Shown here one piece after another: positions 21,601 through 32,885 of a DNA stretch of 64,000 nt (position 1 is the stretch's first letter; every line of letters begins with the position of its first letter). Made by a program: the position numbers and the translations under genes. The notes beneath the pieces were generated by a model. The model searched no databases. It was given only the letters and a program-made list of their open reading frames with translations, and was not told the DNA's origin. Origin of the DNA: Lithobates sylvaticus. Taxonomy: Eukaryota; Chordata; Amphibia; Anura; Ranidae. The stretch is from contig CM053034.1 of NCBI GenBank assembly GCA_028564925.1, forward strand, positions 155,407,705-155,471,704, given 5' to 3'.

Positions 21601-22341
21601 TTTGTTGTTAAAAGCAGGGGTGTAACATTTTTTATTCAAAGTGGGGAAAATTACAAATATTCAGTTGAAATCAAATGCCAGTATTAGTTCATTTCTTTGT
21701 GAAACAAAACAGATTATTTTTACATGATAAATAAATTGCCTTACAAATATGTGCATCGGTGAAACTAAATCTGTGCGTTAGATCCCACTAAGTTTACTGT
21801 CTGTGCAATCAATGTAACTGCAAAATTGTAAACTGCTCCAATGCTATAATTATCCAGAAGTGGATCCATCCACTAAGCTATCTGTCAATACATTAATATC
21901 AATTTAATACCACATGGCCTCTCTAGAGTATTATGATGCTTCTAATGCACATCTGGGAATGGTTCTCCCACAGAGTATCATGAACAAGTATTGAGATGGT
22001 CATCTAAGGTAATCCTTTAAATTTCTTACTCCCAGTCAGATCTAAACACTGGGATTTAAAAAGTAGAAAGTGATGCTAATTATTGTACATATGCAGGCAT
22101 ATTAGCAGGAGATGTCGGGCCACAGGGTATTTTAATTGTGTAAGGTACAGCTTGCTGATATTTGCTAAATTATTGCAAAACAACAGTCTTTAGATGGTTA
22201 TACAGAGCTAATGATTTATATTTTACCAGAAAAACTGATCCATAATAGTGAACCAGATCAGGATTTAAAAACTTCTGCCCACCTGCCATAACCATGATTT
22301 TTTAACTTCATACATGATCAGACTTCTGCTTGACTGATTCA
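21601..22341. other. unassigned, possibly decayed LINE 5' of the RT scrap
   Basis: AT-rich with no tandem repeat. Sequence just left of 22,342 may be older LINE material too eroded to recognise. Confidence 0.3.
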
Positions 22342-22458
22342 GTGTTTGCTGACAATACAAAGCTAAGCAGGGCGATAACTTCACATCAAGATGTGTAAAC
22401 CTTACAGGAGGACCTCAGTAAAATAATAGGTTGGGCAACCACATAGCGAATGAGGTTT
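22342..22458 (+). pseudogene. CR1/L2-like LINE reverse-transcriptase scrap
   Basis: The frame starting at 22,342 reads VFADNTKLSRAITSHQDV, stop, TLQEDLSKIIGWATT, stop, RMRF. This matches the catalytic block of CR1/L2-type LINE reverse transcriptases (FADDTK...LQ-DLD-L--WA--W-M-FN), with the second Asp of the FADD motif changed to Asn and two in-frame stops. It ends exactly where a foldback element begins at 22,459. Confidence 0.75.
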
Positions 22459-22780
22459 AGACCCCTGTCACACTGAGGCGCTTTGCAGGCGCTAAAAAAT
22501 AGCACCTGCAAAGTACCTGTAAAGCGCCTGTCCTGTCACTCCAATATGAAAGCCCGGGGGCTTTCACACTGGAGCGGTGTGCTGGCAGGATGTCAAAAAA
22601 AGTCCGGCAAGCAGCATCTTTGCGGCGCATTCGGAGCGCTCCTAAAGGAGGCTCCTAAAGCGCCCCTGCTCATTGAAATCAATGGGCAGTGCTGCCGCCG
22701 CGGCGGCGCTTTGTGGGTGCTTTTAACCCTTTTTCGACCACTAGCGGGGGTTAAAATCACCCCTCTAGAACAATTCCCCA
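22459..22780. mobile_element. foldback element fragment (TTTCACACTG family)
   Basis: Begins AGACCCCTGTCACACTGAGG and carries CTTTCACACTGGAGCGGTG, GCTGGCAGGATG and CTAGCGGGGGTTAAAA modules shared with the copies at 2,029, 23,631 and 36,742. The right inverted end is missing. Confidence 0.7.
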
Positions 22781-22859
22781 TAAATTCATTTGTAGCCCAT
22801 ATCAATTGGCATGTAGTTGCCATCATCCCTTTTAATATGTGTAAATTGAACGGGTGGGA

Positions 22860-23460
22860 TTTTTAAGGCAACGAAAAAGAAAAAAATATTTTTATAGAAA
22901 AGTACATTTATTTATACAAAACATTAAATATAAAACAGTTGTATATCATAAGGAGATACAATAAATTTTTCACAAATCTAAAAACAATAGTGTTGAAAAT
23001 AAGAATGGTGCTAAATGCTTATGCATCCTGGGACCTCCAACAGACTGGCGGTACTGGACACAGCAAATCATCCAACGCGTTTCGATATTTATAATACAAT
23101 AATCTTCTTCAGGGATGAATTATTCGTAACATTCTCTATAATAGATTTGAAAAAAGAGTCCATTACATATGTATCAAAAAAGTTCTACAGATATACAATT
23201 AGTTAAGGATGCAGATAACTTACTACATAAACACTAGTCTGTCCAAACACATGCACCCCGTAGTCCAGGGAGAGGGGTCTCCATCACATTAAAACAGGTC
23301 CACATATAGTCCTATTACTATCTCTGACAAGGAGACTGGATCAAAAAGAATCCAATAGGCGTTAAGAAGGAGTGTATAGACAGGGGCACTGCAAGAAAAA
23401 TGGGAAGGCCAATAAAACTATTTGTAAATAAAATTCTCTATAACAGAAGTTTCACAAATA
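22860..23460 (-). mobile_element. AT-rich retroelement-like segment carrying a hammerhead-like motif
   Basis: An AT-rich block with TTTATTTATAC and AATAAATTTTT signals, followed about 150 bp to the right by the motif at 23,068. The same arrangement, an A/T-rich TTTATTA region then the motif, recurs at 35.1 kb and 49.7 kb. Boundaries and family are not defined; a Penelope-like or SINE-like origin is possible. Confidence 0.4.
23068..23118 (-). ncRNA. hammerhead-ribozyme-like motif 1
   Basis: On the minus strand: stem I half TCATCC, core CTGAAGA (fits CUGANGA), a stem II region GATTATT...AAATATC with two central mismatches, GAA, the self-complementary ACGCGT (stem III), T as the cleavage-site H, then stem I half GGATGA pairing six of six. 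There is one extra A between the core and stem II relative to the textbook motif. Stem III of three pairs with no loop would need a dimeric arrangement. Confidence 0.55.
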
Positions 23461-23630
23461 GCAACAAAAACTTTTTTTTTTTTTCAATTAATACAATCCA
23501 ATTCTAATCAATTATCAATACAATTCCTCATAACCTTCCTAGCACAAATAGCCTCCCATCTCCCTTCCTCCACAAACATCCCAAACACAAATGATTGATC
23601 TCCCACCCCCCCCCCCTTATTGTTTATTAT
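23461..23630. other. unassigned, poly-T and poly-C runs
   Basis: Short AT-rich stretch with a T run near 23,471 and a C run near 23,612; nothing else recognised. Confidence 0.4.
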
Positions 23631-24079
23631 TAAGGCCCCTTTCACACTGGGGCGTTTTTCATGCGGTACAGCGCTAAAAAATAGCGCCTGTTCACCGCCT
23701 GAAAAAATCCGGCCCCTTTAACTCCAGTGTGAAAGCCGGCGGGCTTTCACACTGGAGCGGTGCGCTAGCAGGACGGCAAAAAAAGTCCTGCTAGCAGCAT
23801 CTTTGGAGCGGTATAGGAGCGGTGTGTTCACCGCTCCTATACCGCTCCTCCCCAATGATTTGAATGGGAAACCGCGGTAAGACCGCGGCAATACCGCCGC
23901 AAAGCGCCGCTATGGCGGCGCTCTGCGGGGGTGTTTAACCCTTTTTCGGGCGCTCATGGGGGGTAAAGCCGCACCGCGAGCGGCCGAATACCGCGGTTAA
24001 AACGATGGTAAAGCAGCGCTAAATATGGTGCTGCTTTACCATCACCGCGGCTCCCCGCCCCAGTGTGAAAGGGGCCTAA
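23631..24079. mobile_element. complete foldback element (TTTCACACTG family)
   Basis: Perfect inverted ends TAAGGCCCCTTTCACACTG and CAGTGTGAAAGGGGCCTAA. The interior is made of self-complementary modules (TAAAGCAGCGCTA, GGAGCGGTATAGGAGCGG, CCGCGGTAAGACCGCGG). About 449 bp, no coding. It is the cleanest copy of the family in the window. Confidence 0.85.
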
Positions 24080-24620
24080 GGGGGAAACTGCTTCAGAGAC
24101 TGGAGCAGGTGCGGGTTGTGCTGTGCTCTCCCCTCCTGTCCAAAATAGCTCCTCCATGCGGCAGATGACACAGGATCATTCTTCCAATAAAAAACTCACA
24201 GTTTTATTATCCGCCTCGTACCCACATGTCCTGCTGCCGAGAGATGAGTATCCCATGGGGGACATTGGTAGTGAGTAATCACACAATGGAAATCTGGGAG
24301 GCATAGCCCACACCAGCACCCCTCTAGATGCGTCCATAAGGCAGAGTAGTAACTGACTAGGGAGAAATGAAAGAAGAGACACAGTGTAAGCTGATCAAGC
24401 CCTGAAGAAGCAAGAGAGAATGGAGAGAAGTAGATGACTAAATGATCATGGTTGGGGAAAACAGGCAGAAGAGCATACATTAAACAATGACAGGGGGAAG
24501 TTAAACATACTAAAGATGGTGAGGAATGGGGAACTCAGACTTCCAAAGATGCTGGCACATATATGGTATGCAGGGACAAAGCAATAGCCATAGTGCTCAC
24601 AGTTGAGGGGACGTATGAAC
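24080..24620. other. unassigned sequence
   Basis: No element ends, tandem repeats or meaningful open frames seen. Confidence 0.35.
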
Positions 24621-25613
24621 ATAGTTGCCAACATTATCAAAAATCTATAGGGACACTTTTTTGTCTGTAGGTGGAGTCTTATTATAATTAGGGGACAAGG
24701 CATTCATTTGTAGGTGTGACGTAGCAGGGGGGGGGGGGAAATGTGGCATGGTTTAAAATAAATATTGGGCGTGGCTTAAAGGGGTGTGGTTAGAGTCTGA
24801 GAAGAAAGAGGGATGGAGGGAGAAGGAAGAGAGGGATGGAGGGAGGGAGAAAGAGAGAAAGGGAGAAAGAGAGAGGGAGAGAGAAATAAAGAGAGAAAGA
24901 AAGAAAGAAAAAGAAAGAGATAGGGTGGGAAGGAAAGAAAGAAGGAAAGAAAGAGGGATGGAGGAACAACAGGCTCAAATCCTACACCACAATAGCAATA
25001 TGTTTATTACAGAAAGTTTAACAATCAGCAGATAAAGATACTCCAAACACCTGGTGTTAGCACTACAATCATCACTGCACCTTGGTTGATATAGTGTCAG
25101 GATGATTGAAGTGCATTATTTCTATTATTACATTGTAATATAAAATGAAATGGTTCAACTCATCATAACACACAATCAGTGGGAGCCCTGAGCATGTCAC
25201 TTGCCAAGTCGCCTGCCACCAGATGCAGTGTGTCACCTGCCACATCACTTTTCACAAGATGCAGCTTGCCACTTGCCACCAGATGCAGCTTGTCACCAGA
25301 TGCAGCGCTCAATTGTTACGGCTGGTGTGGTAACTCAGCTAGCCACGCCCCCGCTTACTATGCTTTGCAAATCGCAGAGGCAGATCGGAGCATATGTCTT
25401 CTCTGGCCAATAGAAGGCAAAGAGGACAGACTGAGGTGGGGGAGGATACTCTGGATGTCGGCCGGCACCGCTGTTAACACTATCACTGTCAAAAAAAGTC
25501 CTGATGCCTGGGACAAAAGCAGATTATAGGGATTTTTACTGGGACACATTCAGACTGGGACTAGGGTCTAATTTCCGGGATTGTCCTGGGAAAATCTGGA
25601 CTGTTGGCAAGTA
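24621..25613 (+). mobile_element. TIR element with GA-rich interior (copy 1)
   Basis: Ends TAGTTGCCAACATT and CTGTTGGCAAGTA are inverted. The interior has a GAAAGAGAGA-type microsatellite (24,800-24,960), then a block with ACACCTGGTGTTAGCAC and CAGTGGGAGCCCTGAG, and a few copies of a CACCAGATGCAG motif. The same block appears in inverse orientation at 38.8-39.2 kb. No coding. Confidence 0.6.
24798..24962 (+). repeat. GA/GAAA-rich microsatellite
   Basis: Purine-only stretch of GAGA, GAAA and GGAGGGA repeats. Open frames rich in Arg/Glu/Lys or Ser/Phe/Leu here are artefacts. Confidence 0.9.
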
Positions 25614-25639
25614 ACCCAACAGTTGGGTTGACAAAAGTG

Positions 25640-25862
25640 AAATAGGCTGTTCACTTTGCAAGTGAACTTTACTTTAGCTTAGTGAATAAAGATGAGTGAA
25701 ACTCTGCTGATTTCCATCAGATCACATGCAAGCAAAAATACAGTTTATTTCTTTCTTGCACTTATTGAGTATTCTTAGCTAAGTGGATTTTCACCATGTT
25801 TACTAAGCTAACAGAAAATTCCCTTGCAAAGCGAACAGCCCATTTGCCTTTAGTTAATCAAT
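25640..25862. mobile_element. degenerate MITE
   Basis: Inverted ends AATAGGCTGTTCACTTTGC and GCAAAGCGAACAGCCCATT. The following TTTGCCTTTAGTTAATCAAT resembles the end of the 8,071 family, so it may be an older relative. Confidence 0.5.
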
Positions 25863-26107
25863 CCCAGTGTGTAGCATTGATGCAGCAGATGGTATTGTGT
25901 AGGAAGATTGGGGTGGAAGAAACTCAGACACCATTTGGATGTAGTGGCCAGTTGTAGGAGACCTGTAAGAGAAGCAACTATGGACAGTGAGAGTAGAGCT
26001 GCCAGTTTGGTAAGCTGAGTGTAACATGGGCATCTATTTATTTCTTAAAGAGGAAATCTAAGCAGACACAAATCAGTGTGGCTCTGTAAACATTAACACA
26101 TCATTAT

Positions 26108-26482
26108 GGCTCAGTTCACACATATGCGGTGTGGCACATCACATGTGATTCGCACAGAAATCACACCACATTCCTGTGCAAATCACATCCGATGTCACAT
26201 CCGATGTCTGTGCAGTGCGATTTGAGAAATTAATTTGTCTGGCTCAAATCGCACTGCATCCACACAAAAAACGTGCATGACCCTTTTTTTTCTAGAATCA
26301 AGTCGCACCTATGCAATCTGATTCTGTCAATCACAATGCGTTTTGCGAACTTCTTTTGTGGTGTTATTAACTTAACATTGACACCCGCTGCGATTCACAT
26401 GAACGCCGTGCAATTTCAATTCGATGCGGGAAACGCACAGGATTTGCTGCGTTTCTTGCACCCCATATACGTAAACTGAGCC
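26108..26482. mobile_element. MITE (GCTCAGTTCACAC ends)
   Basis: Left GGCTCAGTTCACACATATG and right ACGTAAACTGAGCC are inverted. The interior repeats GATTCGCAC/GTGCGATTTG words and is self-complementary. No coding. Confidence 0.5.
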
Positions 26483-27397
26483 TAAATGTATTTTTAAATG
26501 CAAGCAGTGTAAGTACATGCATTTGACCTAGACCCAAGGTGGGGAACCACAGTAAGGGGGACACGTGATCGAAAGAGAAAAAGAGAGCTGGCTCGACTTT
26601 CCAAGTTCAAAGTTATTTGCACCGAGCTGGACTGTACTGCCTGAAGTGTTCTCTTGTTACTTCACAGTAAAAGCATAGAACAGCTATCCGTGTTGACATT
26701 CTGTATTCAAGATGTTGGGCTTCAGTACCATAGACACAACATGGCAGAGTTTCTCTTATCTACAGGTATGCACGTGTCCTATCCCAAGAAGAGGCGGGGC
26801 AAATCCCCTGGCTGGCTTGGCAGGAGCTGGCAGTGAATTATTGCCTACACTGTCACAGGCAGGTACAGGTCCAGGATGAACTGGGCTCAGAGGCAGGAGG
26901 ATGAATGATGCTGGTAATTAGACTGAGGCTAACTAGTGGCAGAAAAAAGTCCCCCTAAAAATGATGCTGTAGTTTAGATGATTCAATTACCCAATTACTT
27001 TGTATATTATTATTATTATATTATTGAGGGACTCTAGTGCCTCACTCTGACCACTGTTGTTTGCATCACTCCCATACCATGGCTGTTGCGCTCACACTGT
27101 CACTGTTGAATTCCCTGTGTAATGTACAATACAGAAGACTGAGCAAGAGGCAGCTTGACAAATAGCTTTGTTTCGATAGTAGCCATGATACAGATATGAA
27201 ACTCTGATGATAAACTAGCATGTTTTTAGTTTGCCATTATATGCCTAAAGCAGAATATACACGTTGTTTTTTTTTTTCCTTTAACCAGCAGGTTGAACCT
27301 CACATATTCCTGTATCAGCAGGGGAAGCAATGTTGATGTAGAGATTGAGTTATTGTCTTCTGACAGGGGGGACTCCCCCCTCTGCCAGAGAATAGAG
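26483..27397. other. unassigned sequence
   Basis: No recognised element or gene. A small TTATTATTATA stretch lies near 27,004. Confidence 0.35.
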
Positions 27398-27790
27398 CGG
27401 TGGCGACACGTCCATTAGGGGCGCACGGGCGCCGCCCCTCCCATCCATGCATCCATTCATCCGTGCATCGATTCTAAAGGAGTTTTTTTCTTTTCGAAGC
27501 ACGTGATTAGAGCCAGAGGCTCTAATAGGCTTCAAAAAAGGGCAGGCTTGGGGCGCAGAGCACTGTGCTCTGAACCCACCCAGTTGTGTGACGATAGTGA
27601 CCCTGATAGTGACACTGATTCTCCTCCCAACCAATCAGGAAGCGGGTCCTAAGACCATTTCCCGATTGGCTGAAAGGAGAAGCAATCCTAATGGCCTAGG
27701 AGGAGGAAGGAGAAAACGCACAGCCGTAGAAGACACATGGCCAGAGGAGATGCAAGGGAAGCCCGACCGACCAACCACCAGCCGCCACTG
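27398..27790. mobile_element. hAT-like element of the CAGTGGCG group
   Basis: Starts CGGTGGCGACACGTCCATTA and ends CAGCCGCCACTG, an inverted pair close to the CAGTGGCG terminus at 4,839. It shares GATTAGAGCC...GGCTCTAATAGGCTTC with the 5.4-5.5 kb interior of that element. Confidence 0.5.
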
Positions 27791-28261
27791 TGACTCCAGG
27801 GATGGCTCACCCGCAGAGGCCCAGCCACATCCAGCACTCCCCGGCTCGGACAGGGGAGGGAGGAGGAAGGGAGATCGAAGTCATCCCGGGCAGGACATCT
27901 GCCTCCTAAGGTAGGGAGGCCTTCTGCCTTCCCGTCCCTCCGTCCCCCGGAGGGGGGGGGTGTTTCTGGTGTTCCCCGCATTCATGTCCGTCTCCCGGGG
28001 GGGAAATGGCTTTGCCAAGTCCATCTCAAAGTATTGAGCATCAGCTGCCACTGGTATAGAGATCAGCATTGTAGCCAATGGCTGCACCAGGGCCGGACTG
28101 GGAATGAAAACCAGCCCTGGAAAAAATTTCATACCAGCCCCATAGCATTATTATACCAGCCAAACAGCATAACGTCATTATTTTATTGTTCATAAAAGGG
28201 AAAACCATACATTTTAAAGCACATTTGAAGAGTGCACTATATATAGATAAGACAGGAACAT

Positions 28262-30535
28262 GGTACAGTGGCATGCGTTTGAGGGCACAGTGGCTGCGTT
28301 TGATGGGCACAGTGGTGGCAATTTATGGGCACAGTGGTGGCAATTTATGGGCACAGTGGCTACGTTCGATGGCACAGTGGCTGTGTTTGATGGGCACAGT
28401 GGTAGCAATTTATGGGTACAGTGACTGCGTTTGATGGCACAGTGGCTGCGTTTGATGGGCACAATGGCTGCGTTTGATGGGCACAATGGCTGCGTTTGGG
28501 CACAGTGGCAGCACTTAATGGGCACAGTGGTGGCAATTTATGGGCACAGTGGCATGCGTTTGAGGGCACAATGGCTGCGTTTGATAGCATAGTGACAGCA
28601 TTTAATGGGCACAGTGGTGGCAATTTATGGGTACAGTGGCTGCATTTGATGTTACAGTGGCTGCGTTTGATGGCACAGTGGCAGCGTTTAATGGGCACAG
28701 TGGTGGCAATTTATGGGCACAGTGGCAATTTATGGGCACAGTGGCTTGTTTGATGGCACAGTGGCTGCGTTTGATGGGCACAGTGGTGGCAATTTATGGG
28801 TACAGTGGCTGCATTTGATGGCACAGTGGCTGCATTTGATGGGCACAGTGGCTGCGTTTGATGGGCACAGTGGCTGCGTTTGATGGGCACAGTGGCAGTG
28901 TTTAATGGCACAGTGGCAGTGTTTAATGGGCACAGTGGTGGCAATTTATGGGCACAGTGGAATGCGTTTGAGGGCACAGTGATGGCAATTTATGGGCACA
29001 GTGATGGCAATTTATGGGCACAGCGGCTACGTTCAATGGCACAGTGGCTGTGTTTGATGGGCACAGTGGTGGCAATTTATGGGTACAGTGGCTGCGTTTG
29101 ATGGCACAGTGGCTGCGTTTGATGGGCAAAATGGCTGCGTTTGATGGGCACAGTGGCTGTGTTTGATGGCACAGTGGCAGCGTTTAATGGGCACAGTGGT
29201 GGCAATTTATGGGCACAGTGGCATGCTTTTTAGGGCACAGTGGGGGCAATTTATGGGCACAGTGGTGGCAATTTATGGGTACAGTGGCTGCGTTTGATGG
29301 CACAGTGGCTGTGTTTGACGGCACAGTGGCAGCGTTTAATGGGCACAGTGGTGGCAATTTATGGGCACAGTGGCATGCGTTTGAGGGCACAGTGGCTGCG
29401 TTTGATGGGCACAGTGGTGGCAATTTATGGGCACAGTGGTGGCAATTTATGGGCACAGTGGCTATGTTCGATGGCACAGTGGCTGTGTTTGATGGGCACA
29501 GTGGTAGCAATTTATGGGTACAGTGACTGCGTTTGATGGCACAGTGGCTGTGTTTGATGGGCACAATGGCTGCGTTTAATGGGCACAGTGGTGGCAATTT
29601 ATGGGCACAGTGGCATGCGTTTGAGGGCACAGTGGCTGCGTTTGAGGGCACAGTGGCATGCGTTTGAGGGCACAGTGGCATGCGTTTGAGGGCACAGTGG
29701 CATGCGTTTGAGGGCACAGTGGCTGCGTTTGATGGGCACAGTGGTGGCAATTTATGGGCACAGTGGCTATGTTCGATGGCACATTGGCTGTGTTTGATGG
29801 GCACAGTGGTAGCAATTTATGGGTACAGTGACTGCGTTTGATGGCACAGTGGCTGCGTTTGATGGGCACAATGGCTGCGTTTGATGGGCACAATGGCTGC
29901 GTTTGGGCACAGTGGCAGCGTTTAATGGGCACAGTGGCAGCGTTTAATGGGCACAGTGGCGGCAATTTATGGGCACAGTGGTATGCGTTTGAGGGCACAG
30001 TGGCTGCGTTTGAGGGCACAGTGGCATGCGTTTGAGGGCACAGTGGCATGCGTTTGAGGGCACAGTGGCTGCGTTTGATGGGCACAGTGGTGGCAATTTA
30101 TGGGCACAGTGGCTACGTTTGATGGCACAGTGGCTGTGTTTGATGGGCACAGTGGTAGCAATTTATGGGTACAGTGACTGCGTTTGATGGCACAGTGGCT
30201 GCGTTTGATGGGCACAGTGGCAGCGTTTGGGCACAGTGGCAGCGTTTAATGGGCACAGTGGCAGCGTTTAATGGGCACAGTGGCAGCGTTTAATGGGCAC
30301 AGTGGCATGCATTTGAGGGCACAGTGGCTGCGTTTGAGGGCACAGTGGCAGCGTTTGAGGGCACAGTGGCATGCGTTTGAGGGCACAGTGGCATGCGTTT
30401 GAGGGCACAGTGGCTGCGTTTGAGGGCACAGTGGCATGCGTTTGAGGGCACAGTGGCATGCGTTTGAGGGCACAGTGGCTGCGTTTGAGGGCACAGTGGC
30501 TGCGTTTGAGGGCACAGTGGCATGCGTTTGATGCG
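28262..30535. repeat. 21/22-bp minisatellite, GGCACAGTGGCTGCGTTTGA
   Basis: About 100 units of 21 or 22 bp mixing GGCACAGTGGCTGCGTTTGA(T) with GGCACAGTGGTGGCAATTTA(TG) variants in higher-order blocks. Several blocks, such as the run with GCAATTTATGGGTACAGTG, recur at intervals of a few hundred bases. The unit is the complement of that at 4,988-5,200. It produces spurious His/Cys/Pro-rich open frames on the minus strand. Confidence 0.95.
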
Positions 30536-30617
30536 TACAATGATGCAATTGATGTTTTATTTATTTTCATGTTGTGCCCCCCCCCCCAAGAAATTGCAAC
30601 GCTCAATGTACTATTTT

Positions 30618-30620
30618 ATT

Positions 30621-30653
<33 letters not shown>

Positions 30654-30717
30654 GGGGAGGGGGAGAGAGGGGAGGGAGAGAGAGAGGGGGAGGGGGAGAG
30701 AGAGAGAGAGAGAGAGG

Positions 30718-30761
<44 letters not shown>

Positions 30762-30779
30762 GAGAGAGAGGAGAGAGAG

Positions 30780-30811
<32 letters not shown>

Positions 30812-30813
30812 AG

Positions 30814-30857
<44 letters not shown>

Positions 30858-30911
30858 GGGAGAGAGAGAGAGGAGAGGAGAGAGAGAGGGGGAGAGAGGG
30901 AGAGAGAGAGG

Positions 30912-30945
<34 letters not shown>

Positions 30946-30960
30946 GAGGAGGGGAGAGAG

Positions 30961-31036
<76 letters not shown>
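30618..31036 (+). repeat. (GA)n microsatellite, ~415 bp
   Basis: Nearly pure GA with GGGAGAG interruptions. All six frames remain open as Arg/Glu or Ser/Leu repeats, which explains open frames up to 198 codons. Confidence 0.97.
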
Positions 31037-31041
<5 letters not shown>

Positions 31042-32299
31042 GGTGAGGGCAGGCACCTTCTGATCCATGATGAGCGGGCGTCCACTTCTCCTATTCTCGG
31101 GCCGAATGGAAGGAGAAATCAGCGGTGCTGCGCTGCCGTGCGTGGCGCCGCACGGGCCGAATGCATGTAGAAATCATGCTCCCGCTCCTCCCCTCACTCA
31201 GGCAGTAATATCTGTGTGCGGCGCGGATCAGAAGAAAGAGGAGATTCAGGCACGCGCGCCGCACACACAGGCTGCATTGCTAAGAGCGGCGGCCGCCTCT
31301 GCTGGTTTTTTTTTGCTGCGCTGACACTGCCAGCCAATCCCCGACTCTAAAGCGGCCCCAGAGCACTGAGAGCAGACGGCCTACCGGGAAATTTCCCGGT
31401 ATCCCGGTAGGCCAGTCCGGCACTGAGCTAAAGTTAGAAGCTGTGTTAACCACTTGCTTACTGGGCACTTAAACACCCTTCCTGCCCAGACCAATTTTCA
31501 GCTTTCGGTGCTCTCACACTTTGAATGACAATTACTCAGTCATGCAACACTGTACCCAAATGAATTTTTTGTCCTTTTTTTCCCACAAATAGAGCTTTCT
31601 TTTGGTGGTATTTGATCACCTCTGGGTTTTTTATTTTTTGCGCTATAAATAAAAAAATAGAAAAAAACAAAAAAAACATTTTTCTTTGTTTCTGTGATAA
31701 AATTTAGCAAATTATTAATTTTTCTTCATAAATTTTGGCCACAATTTATACTGCCACATATCTTTGGTAAAAAATAACCCAAATTAGTGGATATTATTTG
31801 GTCTTTGTGAAAGTTACAGACTCTACAAACTGTGGTGCAAATCATACAAAATTGATCACACCTGATGTACTGGTGGCCCATATCATTTCTAGTGACCCGA
31901 ACAAGCCAGGAAAGTACAAATACCCCCCAAATGACCCCTTTTTTGAAAGTAGACATTCCAAGGTATTTAGTAAGAGGCATGGTGAGCTTTTTGATGTTGT
32001 CATTTTTTTCCCACAATTCTTTGCAAAATGAATTATTTTTTTATTTTTTATTTTTTTCCACAAAATTGTCATTGTAATAGGTTATTTCTCTCACATGGAA
32101 TGTGTATACCACAAATGACACCCCAAAATAAATTTCGCTACTCCCCCTGAGTATTATGATACCACATATGTGGGACTTTTACACAGCCTGGCCACTTAGA
32201 GAGGCCCAAAATGCAGGGAGCGCCATCACGTGTTCTAGGAGCATAAATTACACATCTAACTTGTTGAATACCCATTACACTTTTGAAGGCCCTGGAGCA

Positions 32300-32885
32300 C
32301 CAGGACAATGACACGTGACACTGACGTGGCACTGATGACAGGTGGCACTGATACGTGGCACTGATGACACGTGACACTGATGTGGCACTGGTGACAGATG
32401 GCACTAGTATGGAGCACTGATGACACGTGACACTGATGACAGACGGCACTAATACGGGGCACTGATGACACGTGACACTGACAGATGGCACTAATATGTG
32501 GCACTGGTGACAGATGGCACTAATACGTGGCACTGATGAGAGATGGCACTAATATGTGGCACTGATGACACGTGAGAGGTGGCACTGATGACACGTGACA
32601 CTGATGACAGATGGCACTGATACGTGGCATTGATGACACGTGACATGATGACAGATGGCACTGATACGTGGCATTGATGACACGTGACACTGACAGGTGG
32701 CACTGATGACAGATGGCACTGATACGTGGCACTGATGACAGATGGCACTATGTGGCACTGATGACACGTGACACTGATATGGCACTGATGACAGATGGCA
32801 CTAACGTGGCACTGATGACAGATGGCACTAACGTGGCACTGATGACAGATGGCACTTATACGTGGCACTGGGGACAGATGGCACT
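32300..32885. repeat. minisatellite of GGCACTGATGAC words
   Basis: Irregular array built from GGCACTGATGACACGTGACA and GGCACTGATGACAGATGGCA variants, unit about 12 bp in larger 23-35-bp combinations. Confidence 0.9.

Larger units (their letters stand above)
28088..31425. mobile_element. TIR element (CAGGGCCGGACTGG ends) enlarged by satellites
   Basis: The left end CAGGGCCGGACTGGGAAT and the right end GGCCAGTCCGGCACTG are inverted. The right subterminal palindrome CTACCGGGAAATTTCCCGGT is conspicuous. Between them are a 2.3-kb 21/22-bp minisatellite and a ~0.4-kb GA array, so only about 0.65 kb is non-satellite. No target duplication is evident and no transposase was found. Confidence 0.55.

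Noticed and set aside
24400-24425. CCTGAAGAAGC as a hammerhead core
   Set aside because: No GAAA, stem II or palindromic stem III follows within a reasonable distance.
28214-30606. His/Cys/Pro-rich frames resembling zinc-binding repeats
   Set aside because: They are translations of the 21/22-bp minisatellite; the Cys/His spacing simply follows the repeat and matches no finger type.
30522-31170. Arg/Glu- and Ser/Leu-rich frames up to 198 codons
   Set aside because: Direct product of a (GA)n microsatellite in all frames.
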